Numbered from the stretch's first letter, positions 25,782 through 35,620 are shown. The stretch: DNA of 64,000 nt from an uncultured Bacteroidales bacterium (GCA_902775375.1 CACYLU010000006.1:1-64000); one strand, 5' to 3'. Numbers and translations are program-made. The notes: generated from the sequence alone by a model not told the origin.

Positions 25782-27218
25782 CTACTCCCAACACTCAATC
25801 CTGTCGGCAATCTCTGGCAGTTTGTCTTTGGTGAATACAGGATCTTGTATGCCTTTCTTCTTTTGTGTGCGATAGTCATCCAAAAGGCGGAAGGCATATT
25901 TTCCTAAGCAGATGATGGCGATGAGGTTGCAGGCAGCAAGACATGCCATGCAGACATCACCGATATTCCACACGATATCCAGGCTGGCGATGGCACCGAA
26001 GAGTACCACGATGCCTGCCGAGAACACACGATAGATGTTCAGGGCATTCTTCTTAGGGGTGAGGAAACGTATATTAGCTTCGCCATAATAGTAGTTGCCG
26101 ATGATGCTGCTGAAGGCAAAGAGGAACACGGCAATGGCGACGAACACTGGGCCTGCAGCACCAATCTCATTCTGTAATGAAGCTTGTGTCAAGGCAATGC
26201 CGTTGAGACCGCTGGCTTGATAGTCGCCATTGAGCAAGATAATGAAGGCGGTACAGCTGCATACCAGCAGGGTGTCGGTAAACACACCTAAGGCTTGAAT
26301 CAACCCTTGCTTGACGGGATGTGAAACATGGGCTGTGGCTGCCACATTAGGTGCCGATCCTTCACCGGCCTCATTGCTGAAAAGTCCTCGTTTGATACCT
26401 GTCATCATGGTGGCACCTAATGTACCTCCTGCAAATTGCTCCACACCGAAAGCTCCCTTGATAATCTGCATCAGGATGTCGGGCAGGATGCCAATGTTCA
26501 AGATGACCACCATAAAAGCCAACAGGAAATAGCCTACTGCCATCAGTGGCACCAGTATGCTACTGACTTTGGCGATGCGGTGTATGCCGCCAAATACTAC
26601 TGTCAATGCCAGGACTGCGGTGATGACACCCATCCACAACGGACTCACACCAAAAGCTTGTTGCATGGCACTGCAGATAGTATTGCTCTGGATGGAGTTG
26701 TAGGATAGACCAAAGGTAATGGTGATGAGGACGGCAAATAGGGCTGCCATCCACTTGAGGCGCATACCTTTTAATATATAATAGGCAGGACCACCAATGA
26801 ACGAGTCTTTGTGTTGTTGCTTAAATAGCTGTGCCAAGGTGGATTCTACGAATGCCGATGCCGAACCTATCAGGGCGATGAGCCACATCCAAAACACCGA
26901 GCCAGGACCACCTATGGTAATGGCAGTAGCTACGCCAGCCAGATTGCCTGTGCCTACACGGGTGGCTACCGATACCGCAAATGCCTGGAAAGAAGAGATG
27001 TGTTTCTCGCCCTTCTTGGCGAAGGTAGAGTCGGTGAGCAGGCGCACCATCTCGCGCATCATGCGGAATTGTACAAAGCGTGTCTTCCAAGTAAAGAAAA
27101 CGCCACAGCCAATAAGCAACGCCACCAGACAATATGTCCAGATAACATCACTCACCACCAGTATGTTCTGGTTCAAGGTGCCTTCTGCAGCAAATATGTC
27201 GGTCCATGAACTTGCCAT
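25782..27218 (-). CDS. Alanine or glycine:cation symporter (AGCS family)
   Basis: The 478-residue polytopic membrane protein has ten or more hydrophobic segments. The AGCS signature region GTGNLAGVATAITIGGPGSVFWMW appears at residues 92-115 and the second conserved region MTGIKRGLFSNEAGEGSAPN near 265-285. These transporters import alanine or glycine with sodium. A 38-nt sequence shared with the dnaG promoter region lies in its upstream intergenic space. Confidence 0.94.
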   Translation of the reverse strand: MASSWTDIFAAEGTLNQNILVVSDVIWTYCLVALLIGCGVFFTWKTRFVQFRMMREMVRLLTDSTFAKKGEKHISSFQAFAVSVATRVGTGNLAGVATAITIGGPGSVFWMWLIALIGSASAFVESTLAQLFKQQHKDSFIGGPAYYILKGMRLKWMAALFAVLITITFGLSYNSIQSNTICSAMQQAFGVSPLWMGVITAVLALTVVFGGIHRIAKVSSILVPLMAVGYFLLAFMVVILNIGILPDILMQIIKGAFGVEQFAGGTLGATMMTGIKRGLFSNEAGEGSAPNVAATAHVSHPVKQGLIQALGVFTDTLLVCSCTAFIILLNGDYQASGLNGIALTQASLQNEIGAAGPVFVAIAVFLFAFSSIIGNYYYGEANIRFLTPKKNALNIYRVFSAGIVVLFGAIASLDIVWNIGDVCMACLAACNLIAIICLGKYAFRLLDDYRTQKKKGIQDPVFTKDKLPEIADRIECWE

Positions 27219-27280
27219 ATCGCAGGTAAAGGTAATGCTTTTATTTGATATTTCTCTTGGGTATCTGCAGGTTTATTTAG

Positions 27281-27320
27281 TAAAAAGAAACGGGAACAGT
27301 CAGTTAACTGAATGTTCCCG
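27281..27320 (-). terminator. Terminator after aldo/keto reductase gene
   Basis: On the minus strand CGGGAACA pairs with TGTTCCCG (outer 8 bp, with CAGTTAACTG in the loop), followed by TTTCTTTTTA. It lies 20 nt after the aldo/keto reductase stop codon. Confidence 0.8.
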
Positions 27321-27340
27321 TCATTTGAGGGTTTATGAAA

Positions 27341-28186
27341 TTATCCGTATGTCTCTATGAGGTGTTTCACAAACTGCATATCACTGAAGTTGATGAAACC
27401 GCTGTCGCTCTGGTTAAGAGAAGCAATCTGCTTCATCTCCTTTTGGTCGAGAGTGAAATCGAAGATGTCGAGGTTTTGGGCCATACGCTCCTTGTGTGTA
27501 CTTTTAGGGATAGCCACAATGCCGCGTTGTACGAGCCAGCGAAGTGCTACCTGAGCGGCACTCTTGCTATACTTACTGCCAATGCTTGCCAGTAGTTCAC
27601 TTTTTATCACGCCCTCAGCGCCTTGACCACCTAGCGGTCCCCATGCCATCATGCGGGTACCGAAATCGTTCAGCACTCCTTGGATGCCATTTTGCTGAAC
27701 AAGTGTGTTGCACTGCAACTGGTTCACCATTGGCTTTATATCTACATAGTGGGCAAAGTCAAAGAATCGGGCTTCTTGGAAGTTGCTCACACCGATGGCT
27801 CTAACTTTACCAGCACGATAGGCCTTCTCCATTGCACGCCAACTGCCAAACACATCGCCATATGCTTGGTGAATAAGCAACAGGTCAATGTAGTCGGTCT
27901 GTAGCTTACGCAGGCTTTCATCAATCGACTTTGCTGCCTTTTCTTCACCTGCATTGCTGATCCACACTTTGGTAGTGAGGAAGATATCCTCACGCTTGAT
28001 GCCACTCTTTGTGATGGCTTCACCCACACCTTCCTCATTGGCGTATGCCTGAGCTGTGTCTATCAATCTGTAACCAACACTCAGCGCATCGCTTACGCAG
28101 CGTTCACACTCCTGAGGGCTTACCAGAAAAACCCCATATCCTAATAATGGCATTTCTACGCCATTCAATAATTTGATTGTTTCCAT
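27341..28186 (-). CDS. Aldo/keto reductase (diketogluconate-reductase type)
   Basis: The 281-residue TIM-barrel NADPH oxidoreductase has the catalytic tetrad visible as Asp and Tyr in LIDTAQAYANEE, Lys in LTTKVWI and His in LLIHQAYGD. C-terminal IPKSTHKERM binds the NADP phosphate. The start at 28186 (METIKLLNGVEMP) is the family N-terminus; the longer frame adds 50 residues of junk-like sequence. No signal peptide, so cytoplasmic. Substrate unknown. Confidence 0.92.
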   Translation of the reverse strand: METIKLLNGVEMPLLGYGVFLVSPQECERCVSDALSVGYRLIDTAQAYANEEGVGEAITKSGIKREDIFLTTKVWISNAGEEKAAKSIDESLRKLQTDYIDLLLIHQAYGDVFGSWRAMEKAYRAGKVRAIGVSNFQEARFFDFAHYVDIKPMVNQLQCNTLVQQNGIQGVLNDFGTRMMAWGPLGGQGAEGVIKSELLASIGSKYSKSAAQVALRWLVQRGIVAIPKSTHKERMAQNLDIFDFTLDQKEMKQIASLNQSDSGFINFSDMQFVKHLIETYG

Positions 28187-28287
28187 ATTCTTGCCTTTTA
28201 GATTATTTCTTGGTGTAAAGATATAATTATTCTTTAATAGTACGATGTCCAGAAATGCAGTTCTTCTTACCATAAAAGCAGATTGTG

Positions 28288-29301
28288 TCAATCCTTGGGG
28301 AAGAAGAAGGGCAGCGCATGATAGCAGAACTCCCATACGGCATTGAAGTCATGGCGTCCACCTTTCTTCTGGTGATAGGAGAAGTTGGTGCTATTGAAGG
28401 TGTCAGTAAGGGCTCCCATCGCCAATGCCTGATTATGTGTCTGTGCCAAGCGCACATCCTCATCACCTACGGCGTACCATACATAGAAACCATTACCCTT
28501 ATAAGGAGAAGCATTTACATGATCGCGCAGGAAGGCGGCTGTCTCTTGAGGATGTGAGGCACCGCCAAACATAGTGATGTGCCAATTGTCGCCACTCATG
28601 GGGAGGTAGTATTTCTGCACTTCTAAAGCTTGTTCGAAGATATACCAGGTGGTGATGCTGCCCAAGGAGAAACCTCCGAAGGCACGATGATCACGGCTGG
28701 CAATGATACCCTCAATGTCTGTGCTCTCAGCATAGGTACTGTACTTGCCTTCTACGGCAGGAATCAAGTCGTTCTTATATTCATTAAAGAATACGGATGC
28801 TTCCTCGCATGACTCGCTCCAGCCTTTGCCCCTGTTGTCCTTGTCCCATGTGGGTGAAACAGCAATAAACGGTTTGCAGCGTCCTTCTGCAATCAGGTTG
28901 TCGAACAGGTTTTTCATCTGTTCACCGAAGCGTCCTGCAAAATATCCCTCGGCATTACCGCCCCAGCCATGCATCAGGTAGATGATGTCATATTTCTGCT
29001 GGGGGTCATAGCCATAGGGTACATATACATAGGCTGGTTTGTGTGTAGTGGTCATGGGACCAGTATAATCTTTCGACTCGTATTCCACCTTCTCTACTTT
29101 CCCCTGTTCACGGGCGGCACGGAAGAATGCCGAAGGAACATCGGTGGTGTACTGGATGCTAAAGCCAGGGGTAGGATCTGCGGTAATCACCTCTGCAGTG
29201 TTACCTTCGGCATCGGTCATGGCATTCACTCTTTCAGAACATGCTGTACTGCCTAATGCAGCACATGCCAGCATGGTCAGTGTCTTTAGTCTTGTCTTCA
29301 T
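28288..29301 (-). CDS. Lipoprotein esterase, CE1/feruloyl-esterase-like
   Basis: The 337-residue protein has a lipoprotein signal peptide with lipobox GSTAC near residue 21. The alpha/beta hydrolase body has the nucleophile elbow GGFSLGS near residue 215, an oxyanion-type region YLMHGWGGN, and a candidate catalytic His in GGRHDF. The layout resembles XynZ-type CE1 esterases, which cleave ferulate or acetate from xylan. The substrate is inferred only. It is one of several exported esterases in this stretch. Confidence 0.85.
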   Translation of the reverse strand: MKTRLKTLTMLACAALGSTACSERVNAMTDAEGNTAEVITADPTPGFSIQYTTDVPSAFFRAAREQGKVEKVEYESKDYTGPMTTTHKPAYVYVPYGYDPQQKYDIIYLMHGWGGNAEGYFAGRFGEQMKNLFDNLIAEGRCKPFIAVSPTWDKDNRGKGWSESCEEASVFFNEYKNDLIPAVEGKYSTYAESTDIEGIIASRDHRAFGGFSLGSITTWYIFEQALEVQKYYLPMSGDNWHITMFGGASHPQETAAFLRDHVNASPYKGNGFYVWYAVGDEDVRLAQTHNQALAMGALTDTFNSTNFSYHQKKGGRHDFNAVWEFCYHALPFFFPKD

Positions 29302-29322
29302 ATTGCTTATTTTGTTTGTTGG

Positions 29323-30018
29323 TTACCTTAATTTATTAATACTCAGTCCTAATTCGTAGGCTTCTGTCATGAACTTAGTACCTTTAACGGCACCCTTAGC
29401 CCCCATGCCTATGGCTTTTACATAACCACGCTCTGTAGGATTGGGGATACACTTGGTAAAGCCTCTGAAACCTTCGATGGCATAGTCGGCAGTGCTCTCT
29501 ATTGGGTCGGCACAAGCGGTAATGTAGTAGAACTCCTTGTCCTTGATTTCCATGAAATGCGAGAAGGTATGGTCTATAAAGGTTTTCATCTGTCCTGTGA
29601 TATTTAGGAAATAGACAGGGCAAGAGAGTACAATCACGTCAGCATCTACAAGTTGAAGTACCAGATTCTCCACCTCATCTGCCTCCATTGGGCTCTGTCC
29701 CATACGCTGCTGGTCGCCTTCGCCAAAGAACTTGAGGTCAAAATCATCTAAGAAGTACTTATAGACACTGCCGCCAGCTTCCTTAGCGCCACGGGCAAAC
29801 TCGTCAGCCAGCAAGTCGGTGTTGCCACCCTTGCGCGGACTGCCTTCTATAATCACCACTCGTTTGTGTTCCTTTGGATTCACTGTGGTGGCTGAATAAT
29901 TCACGCTATACATTTCTTCGCCCTGTCCTGTCGTACTGTCTTGGCTATTTTCATTGCCACAAGCGCCCAGGGTAAGCAACATACCTGCTGTAAAAGCCAT
30001 CTTTAGTGTTTTCTTCAT
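29323..30018 (-). CDS. Lipoprotein flavodoxin / NADPH-dependent FMN reductase family
   Basis: The 231-residue protein begins with a lipoprotein signal peptide (lipobox TLGAC near residue 20). The mature part is a flavodoxin-like domain with the FMN phosphate loop EGSPRKGGNTD and VIVLSCPVYFLNITGQMKTFID, typical of the NAD(P)H-dependent oxidoreductase group. An exported, lipid-anchored version is unusual, since these enzymes normally work in the cytoplasm with reduced nicotinamide. The ATG at 30018 is preferred over one 9 nt upstream. It lies 21 nt downstream-side of the CE1 gene. Confidence 0.84.
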   Translation of the reverse strand: MKKTLKMAFTAGMLLTLGACGNENSQDSTTGQGEEMYSVNYSATTVNPKEHKRVVIIEGSPRKGGNTDLLADEFARGAKEAGGSVYKYFLDDFDLKFFGEGDQQRMGQSPMEADEVENLVLQLVDADVIVLSCPVYFLNITGQMKTFIDHTFSHFMEIKDKEFYYITACADPIESTADYAIEGFRGFTKCIPNPTERGYVKAIGMGAKGAVKGTKFMTEAYELGLSINKLR

Positions 30019-30120
30019 TGTCTGCATGTTGATAATATATGTTTACATCTGCAAAGTTCGTGTTTTTTACATAACTTGCCATTATGTTTATTTCGGTTGT
30101 TTTTTACGGTTTTGCGGAAA

Positions 30121-31101
30121 TCAACGTTGATTCTCCCAAAAACGTATGGCATCGTTGATCCATCCTTCAGCTACGGTACCTATACCGAGACCAAAGCCAT
30201 GTCCCAAGCCTGGATATACATGAAACTCAGTGGGGATGCCTAATGCTGCCATGCCTTGTAAGCGGCATTGCATGGTGTGCCAACTGGCAATGCCATCGCT
30301 GTCACCCACGCAGACATAGGTTGGAGCATCATCGGCAGAATATTCGCTCAGACCTGTGTACTGCATCACAACTGTTCCCGCTTTTTGCTGGGTCGAACCA
30401 CCAAAATAAGCAGGACCATAGCCACCTACCCATGCTGCCATTCGTGCCCCGGCAGAACCGCCCCATAACGAATAGCCGTCAGTATCAACTTCTAATTCGT
30501 TGGCATGGCTGAATATGAAATCTATGGCCCGTGCCAAATCTTCGCAGGCTGTCTGGGCACCAGGCCTGTAGATAAGTGCAAAAGCGTTATAGCCCTTCTT
30601 TGAAAGTTCCAGGGCATGAGGAAAGCTGTCATGCATGGCACCTACGTAAGCGAAACCTCCACCTGCATTGCAGACTGCAAAGGGCTGACCTGGCTTTCCT
30701 CTGAAGAAAAATAACCCCGTGTCACGCTTGCGAGGATCGGCTTGCTTCTCAGCTTCTGTGTAGATGTCGTAGAAACAATCGTTGGAATGTGCAAGTAGGT
30801 AGTTCACCACCTCTACGGTTTTGTCTGCATTGATGTGGGTGTACCACGTCAGGCTCAGCTGCTCCAATGTAGTGCCTCGCCAGTAACTTGTGTTAACAGG
30901 GAAGATCAGTCGGCCGTATGAGCCAAAGGCAGGGTTGGCCATCACATCACTGATGCGACTTTCGCGGTTATAGGATGAAACTGTGGTAACGGTGTTGGAT
31001 TCCATTCGGTTTTCATTGATTGTGGCTGTTTCAGATGCGTGCTCGCCACAGCCGAGTAACATGAGCATGCTTACTAATGCTATCATTGTCATTTCCCTCA
31101 T
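30121..31101 (-). CDS. Lipoprotein alpha/beta hydrolase (acetyl-esterase-like)
   Basis: The 326-residue protein has a signal peptide with lipobox LLGC near residue 18. The alpha/beta hydrolase has the nucleophile elbow WGGSAGARMA near residue 217, a candidate acid at GDSDG and a catalytic His at GLGHGFG. The CNAGGGFAYVG stretch replaces the classical HGGG oxyanion motif. It is similar in layout to exported acetylxylan or BD-FAE-type esterases. The substrate cannot be told from sequence. Confidence 0.83.
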   Translation of the reverse strand: MREMTMIALVSMLMLLGCGEHASETATINENRMESNTVTTVSSYNRESRISDVMANPAFGSYGRLIFPVNTSYWRGTTLEQLSLTWYTHINADKTVEVVNYLLAHSNDCFYDIYTEAEKQADPRKRDTGLFFFRGKPGQPFAVCNAGGGFAYVGAMHDSFPHALELSKKGYNAFALIYRPGAQTACEDLARAIDFIFSHANELEVDTDGYSLWGGSAGARMAAWVGGYGPAYFGGSTQQKAGTVVMQYTGLSEYSADDAPTYVCVGDSDGIASWHTMQCRLQGMAALGIPTEFHVYPGLGHGFGLGIGTVAEGWINDAIRFWENQR

Positions 31102-31142
31102 TCTTTATTATTATAATATTAGGTATTTCTTTCTTCTGTCTG

Positions 31143-31150
31143 CAAAGTTA
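31143..31150 (-). promoter_or_regulatory. -7 box for the lipoprotein hydrolase gene
   Basis: The minus strand reads TAACTTTG, matching the Bacteroidetes -7 consensus, about 42 nt before the start codon at 31101. The opposite gene at 31355 has its own box at 31293-31300. Confidence 0.5.
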
Positions 31151-31292
31151 GTGGTGCTGGTAACAATACCTTATACCTTTTATTCGGTTGTTATTGTGAA
31201 TTTTGCGGTTGCTTGGACTACATTTCTTCAAGAACCGAAATATCTGCATATCTCACCGAAAAATACATAATGGGCACAATGTTTTTACTCGC

Positions 31293-31300
31293 TATCTTTG
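31293..31300 (+). promoter_or_regulatory. -7 box for the Tat-exported aldo/keto reductase gene
   Basis: TATCTTTG matches the Bacteroidetes -7 consensus and lies 54 nt before the ATG at 31355. No convincing TTTG is seen at the -33 position. Confidence 0.5.
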
Positions 31301-31354
31301 CAACAGTAAACTCGATGAAGATTATTAAGTGTAATAATATAAATAAGGTATAAA

Positions 31355-32338
31355 ATGAAAAGAAGAGATTTTATCAGAATGATGTCGTTCGCTGTAGCTG
31401 CTACAGCTACTGGCTATCCTAAAGCACAAATTACAAATCTGCTGAAATTAGAAGAGGCAGGGGTTCCCATCGCAACACTGAACAATGGGGTGAAGATGCC
31501 ACGCCTGGGTATAGGCACTTTCTTGCAGCCGGATAATGAGGTGTGCCGTGCTTCGGTGTTGAGTGCTTTGCAGAATGGTTTCCGTCATATTGACACGGCC
31601 CATGCTTATAATGATGAGGAAGGTTGTGGACAGGCTGTGAAAGACAGCGGACTGAAACGTGAGGATATCTGGGTGACCAGTAAACTTTGGGTAAATGATT
31701 ATGGTAACGACATTACCCCTCGTGCCATCGACGAGATGCTGGCTCGCCTGCAAGTGGATTATATTGATCTGCTTTATGTGCACCAGCCAGTGGGGCGTGT
31801 GCTTGAAGCTTATCATGCGATGGAGGCTGCCTACAAGGCAGGTAAGATTCGTGCTTTAGGCATCAGTAACTTTGATTATCCTGATGAGCGTTGCGAGGCA
31901 GTATTGAAGGAACTGATGGCTACTGCCGAGATTAAGCCACAAGTGTTGCAAGTGGAATGCCATCCATATGCACAGCGACTGGATGTGAAAGAGAAGATTG
32001 TTAAACCTTACAATCTGCAGATAGAGTGCTGGTATCCATTGGGTGGCCAATGGAGTAATGGGGCTTTGCTGCAAGATGAAACCTTAAAGCGCATTGGTCG
32101 GGCTCATGGCAAGAGTGCAGCTCAGACCATTCTTCGCTGGCACATGCAGGAAGGTCATTCAGCCATACCAGGCTCTAAGAATCCTGACCACATCAAGGAG
32201 AATATCAGTATATTCGACTTCGAACTTTCTGATGCTGAAATGGCTGAGATTCGTGGCTTAAACAAGGAACAGCGTTTCTACAATGCTACCTATGAGCAGA
32301 CCATGGGCTTTGCCGGTGGTGGTTCAAGAAGAGGATGA
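31355..32338 (+). CDS. Aldo/keto reductase with twin-arginine signal
   Basis: The 327-residue protein starts MKRRDFIRMM followed by a hydrophobic stretch, a twin-arginine export signal. The mature protein is an aldo/keto reductase: Asp and Tyr in HIDTAHAYNDEE, Lys in VTSKLWV, His in LLYVHQPVG, and IPGSKNPDHIKEN for the cofactor phosphate. Export of a folded NADPH enzyme by Tat fits the family only if it carries its cofactor with it. It begins a plus-strand group with a second reductase and a carboxylesterase. Confidence 0.9.
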   Translation: MKRRDFIRMMSFAVAATATGYPKAQITNLLKLEEAGVPIATLNNGVKMPRLGIGTFLQPDNEVCRASVLSALQNGFRHIDTAHAYNDEEGCGQAVKDSGLKREDIWVTSKLWVNDYGNDITPRAIDEMLARLQVDYIDLLYVHQPVGRVLEAYHAMEAAYKAGKIRALGISNFDYPDERCEAVLKELMATAEIKPQVLQVECHPYAQRLDVKEKIVKPYNLQIECWYPLGGQWSNGALLQDETLKRIGRAHGKSAAQTILRWHMQEGHSAIPGSKNPDHIKENISIFDFELSDAEMAEIRGLNKEQRFYNATYEQTMGFAGGGSRRG

Positions 32339-32365
32339 TTGATAATAATTAGGTGGATATTTAAT

Positions 32366-33364
32366 ATGAAGAAAATAGAATTAGGACATACCGGATTGAA
32401 GGTCTCAGCCGTAGGGATGGGGTGTATGGGGTTAAGCCATGCCTACGGAGCAGCCATGAATTTAAAGGATATCCGCGAGGTCATCATGAAGGCCATTGAC
32501 TTAGGCTACACCTTTTTTGATACCGCTGAAGTGTATGGGTCTGACTATGATCCTCACCATAATGAACGTATGTTGGGTGAGATACTGGAGCCTGTACGCG
32601 ACAGAATAGTATTGGCCACCAAAGGAGGTATCCGTTTTGATGACAGCGATGACGGCAATGCGACACATCCTTTGATAACGGATGCCAGTCGTGCATCACT
32701 TCGCAATTCTGTGGAAGGCTCTTTGCGCCGCTTGCAGACAGATCATATCGATCTTTACTACCAGCATCGTATTGACCCGAAGGTGGAACCTGAAGAGGTG
32801 GCCGAGGTGATGGCGGAACTTATCAAAGAAGGCAAGATTCTCTATTGGGGCATCTCTGAAGCCAATGAGGATTACCTGCGCCGTGCTCATGCGGTATGCC
32901 CTGTTGCTGCTATACAGAATCGTTATTCGATGATGGCACGCTGGCATGAGAACCTCTTCCCCGTGGTGAAGGAGTTAGGTGTAGGCTTTGTGGCTTTCTC
33001 GCCTATGGCCAATGGCTTGCTTACAGGCTGCTATAATGCTCAGTCGCAGTTTGATCAGAAAACCGATTTCCGTGCTGCCATGCCGCAGTATAGTAAGGAG
33101 AGTTTCGATAAGAACCAAGCTCTTTTCGACTTGGTGAATAGGTTGGCAACTCAATATGACGCTACGCCAGCACAGATTTCCTTGGCATGGATGATCAACA
33201 AGGGTATCGTTCCTATTCCTGGTACTCGTAAGATGGCACGATTAGAAGAAAATGCGGGTAGTGCAGACATTGAAATGACTGCCGATGAACTGAAACGTAT
33301 AGATGCAGCCCTCGATAGCATGGAGATGAGCGAGGTATTCGGAGGCTCGAGGATTGTGAAATAG
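32366..33364 (+). CDS. Aldo/keto reductase (AKR13-like)
   Basis: The 332-residue protein begins MKKIELGHTGLKVSAVGMG, typical of the AKR13/YajO-like branch. The tetrad residues lie in FFDTAEVYGSD, ATKGGIRF and YYQHRIDP, and IPGTRKMARLEEN forms the cofactor site. It has no signal peptide, unlike the preceding reductase. The ATG at 32366 matches the family start; a longer frame would begin next to the upstream stop. Confidence 0.92.
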   Translation: MKKIELGHTGLKVSAVGMGCMGLSHAYGAAMNLKDIREVIMKAIDLGYTFFDTAEVYGSDYDPHHNERMLGEILEPVRDRIVLATKGGIRFDDSDDGNATHPLITDASRASLRNSVEGSLRRLQTDHIDLYYQHRIDPKVEPEEVAEVMAELIKEGKILYWGISEANEDYLRRAHAVCPVAAIQNRYSMMARWHENLFPVVKELGVGFVAFSPMANGLLTGCYNAQSQFDQKTDFRAAMPQYSKESFDKNQALFDLVNRLATQYDATPAQISLAWMINKGIVPIPGTRKMARLEENAGSADIEMTADELKRIDAALDSMEMSEVFGGSRIVK

Positions 33365-33394
33365 AAGTATAGTTTTTCAATAGTGTTTAAAGAT

Positions 33395-34981
33395 ATGAAG
33401 AAACTATTATTCATATTAGTGACCGTTCTTGTTTCCTGTATGTCAGGAGCACAGAATACACAAGTAACGCTTTCCAGTGGAGTGGCAGAGGGTAGTGTTA
33501 GCAATGGCATTTATGTCTATAAAGGCATACCTTATGCCAAGGCAGAACGGTTTATGCCTCCTCAGACAGCTGATGTATGGCAGGGCGTTAGACAATTCAA
33601 TGACTATGGTCAGATGAGTTATCAGGCATTTATGGGCTTTGGTCAGATGCAGAGTAATATGGGTGACAATTGTCAGAACCTCAATGTATGGACACCTGCC
33701 ATCAATGATGCTGGTAAGCGACCCGTGATGGTGTGGCTACATGGTGGAGGTTTCCAGAGTGGTTCATCTGCAGATGTAACTACCGATGGTGAGAACCTGA
33801 GTCGCAGGGGCGATGTTGTGGTGGTTTCCATTAACCATCGTCTGAATGTTATCGGGCATTTGGACCTGTCGGCTTATGGAGAGAAGTACAAGTATTCAGG
33901 CAACGTGGGCATCCTTGATATCATGGCTGCCTTACAATGGATAAAGCAGAATATTGCAGCCTTTGGTGGTGATGCTGATAATGTCACACTTTTCGGCGAG
34001 TCTGGGGGTGGTGCCAAGATCATTGTGCTTAATGCTGCTCCGACAGCACAGGGCCTTTATCAGAAAGGCATTATTGAGAGTGGGGCAGTTGAGAGTTTGG
34101 GTATGAGGGTGACAGAACAATCAATCGCCAGACAAGTGACTGAGGCTTTGCTCCATAAGTTGAATATCTCTGCCACAGATGTGGACAAATTGCAGACATT
34201 GCCTTATCAGCAACTGAACCAGGCTGGCGATGAGGCATTACGCGAAGTGGCCACACGTTTAGGTCTCAAAGATGGATTCAACAACCCTGGTAATATGTCG
34301 TGGGCACCTGTCATGGATGGTGATTTCTTACCTCAACAACCTGATGCTTCGCAAAAGGTCTCAAGTAATGTTTCGTTGATTGTGGGCAGTAATATGACTG
34401 AGATGAACTCGATGATGATGATGTTTAATCCTGACTTCCAGACCAGCAACAAGAGCACATGGAGCGATGAAGAGAAGCAGGAGCGGCTGCGCGAACGCTT
34501 TGGCAACCATACTGATGCAGTAGTGGCAGCATTTAATAAGGCTTATCCGGAACGTGACGCTATCGATGCGTTGTATGTTGACAGTTGGATACGCAGTAAT
34601 TCTCTTCGCTATATGGCTCTACGTGCTGCAGAGGCGAGTGCACCTGTCTATAGTTATATGTTTGCCTTCGACAACCCTCAGAACCCGTTGATGATGTCTC
34701 CCCACACTGCAGAGATAGCCTATGTGTTCAACAACCTGGGGCGTAACCCGATGAGCGGTGGACAGGTTACCGATGAAGCGCAGCGAGTAGCTGATGCTAT
34801 GAGTGATGCATGGATCAGCTTTGCCCGTACTGGCAATCCTAGTACATCTGTCCTTCAGTGGCCTGCTTTTACAAATGCCAACCGTGCTACCATGCTCTTT
34901 GCTAAAGAGAACGGTGTGCGTATAGGATTTGATGATGACCTGATGCGTCAGTTGGTGCCCGACTATGATTTTATGAAATGA
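33395..34981 (+). CDS. Exported type-B carboxylesterase
   Basis: The 528-residue protein has a signal peptide (MKKLLFILVTVLVSCMSGAQ) with a possible lipobox LVSC, then a COesterase fold. The oxyanion loop is WLHGGGFQSGSS, the nucleophile elbow FGESGGGAKI (residue about 205), and the catalytic His is probably in MSPHTAEIAYVF. Family members hydrolyse ester bonds of varied small substrates. It closes the plus-strand reductase group. Confidence 0.9.
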   Translation: MKKLLFILVTVLVSCMSGAQNTQVTLSSGVAEGSVSNGIYVYKGIPYAKAERFMPPQTADVWQGVRQFNDYGQMSYQAFMGFGQMQSNMGDNCQNLNVWTPAINDAGKRPVMVWLHGGGFQSGSSADVTTDGENLSRRGDVVVVSINHRLNVIGHLDLSAYGEKYKYSGNVGILDIMAALQWIKQNIAAFGGDADNVTLFGESGGGAKIIVLNAAPTAQGLYQKGIIESGAVESLGMRVTEQSIARQVTEALLHKLNISATDVDKLQTLPYQQLNQAGDEALREVATRLGLKDGFNNPGNMSWAPVMDGDFLPQQPDASQKVSSNVSLIVGSNMTEMNSMMMMFNPDFQTSNKSTWSDEEKQERLRERFGNHTDAVVAAFNKAYPERDAIDALYVDSWIRSNSLRYMALRAAEASAPVYSYMFAFDNPQNPLMMSPHTAEIAYVFNNLGRNPMSGGQVTDEAQRVADAMSDAWISFARTGNPSTSVLQWPAFTNANRATMLFAKENGVRIGFDDDLMRQLVPDYDFMK

Positions 34982-35028
34982 AAACTGTCTTTCCCGAAAA
35001 AAACACAATACAAGGCGAATTTAGGGTA

Positions 35029-35059
35029 ATTGCCTGTTGTTGGTAATGCACTATCTTTG
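35029..35059 (+). promoter_or_regulatory. Promoter of the SnoaL-like gene
   Basis: ATTG (35029-35032) and TATCTTTG (35052-35059) are separated by 19 nt, and the ATG follows 31 nt later. Confidence 0.6.
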
Positions 35060-35090
35060 CAACAAGTAAAACATATAAAATAATTGAGTT

Positions 35091-35594
35091 ATGAAAAAGA
35101 ATTTGATGAAGTCGCTGTTTGTAGCAGCTATGATGTTGGTAGCATTGGCTACCCCAAGTTTTGCACAGTTCCAGAACTTTGAAAACAAGACGCATACGCC
35201 AGAGGCTCAGCCATTCGCTGACCTTAGTCAGAAGATTTGGGACCTGATGGCTCAGAAGGATGCTACCTCACTGAAGGATATCTTTCACCCTAATGCCATG
35301 TTTGTTCACATGGGTGGTTATTGGGGAACAGAACAAGAACTCAATACTATTGGCCAGGGATTTATTTTCTACAAGCAAGCTGATGTGTACGGAGTAGATG
35401 TAAAGCAAATCAATGAAGACAACTGGGCTGTTTACAGTACTATCGTCCTTACTGCTGAGTTAGGTGGCAGAGATGTGATTACTCCGTTCTTCGTAACACA
35501 GACTTTTACGCGCGAGAATGGCAAGTGGCTGCTTACTGCTTTTGTGTTCACCACACGTATGGGTGGCCCTGGAGCTGACCGAGCTAATCATTGA
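35091..35594 (+). CDS. Exported SnoaL/NTF2-like domain protein
   Basis: The 167-residue protein has a clear signal peptide ending near SFAQ at residue 26. The remaining cone-shaped NTF2-like (DUF4440) domain has the pattern DLMAQKDATSLKDIFHPNAMFVHMGG and a C-terminal NGKWLLTAFVFT strand. Such domains bind small molecules or act as simple isomerases and dehydratases; no catalytic residues can be assigned here. It has its own promoter and terminator. Confidence 0.82.
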   Translation: MKKNLMKSLFVAAMMLVALATPSFAQFQNFENKTHTPEAQPFADLSQKIWDLMAQKDATSLKDIFHPNAMFVHMGGYWGTEQELNTIGQGFIFYKQADVYGVDVKQINEDNWAVYSTIVLTAELGGRDVITPFFVTQTFTRENGKWLLTAFVFTTRMGGPGADRANH

Positions 35595-35620
35595 TATTGT
35601 TATTAAGTTAGTGGATTGAG

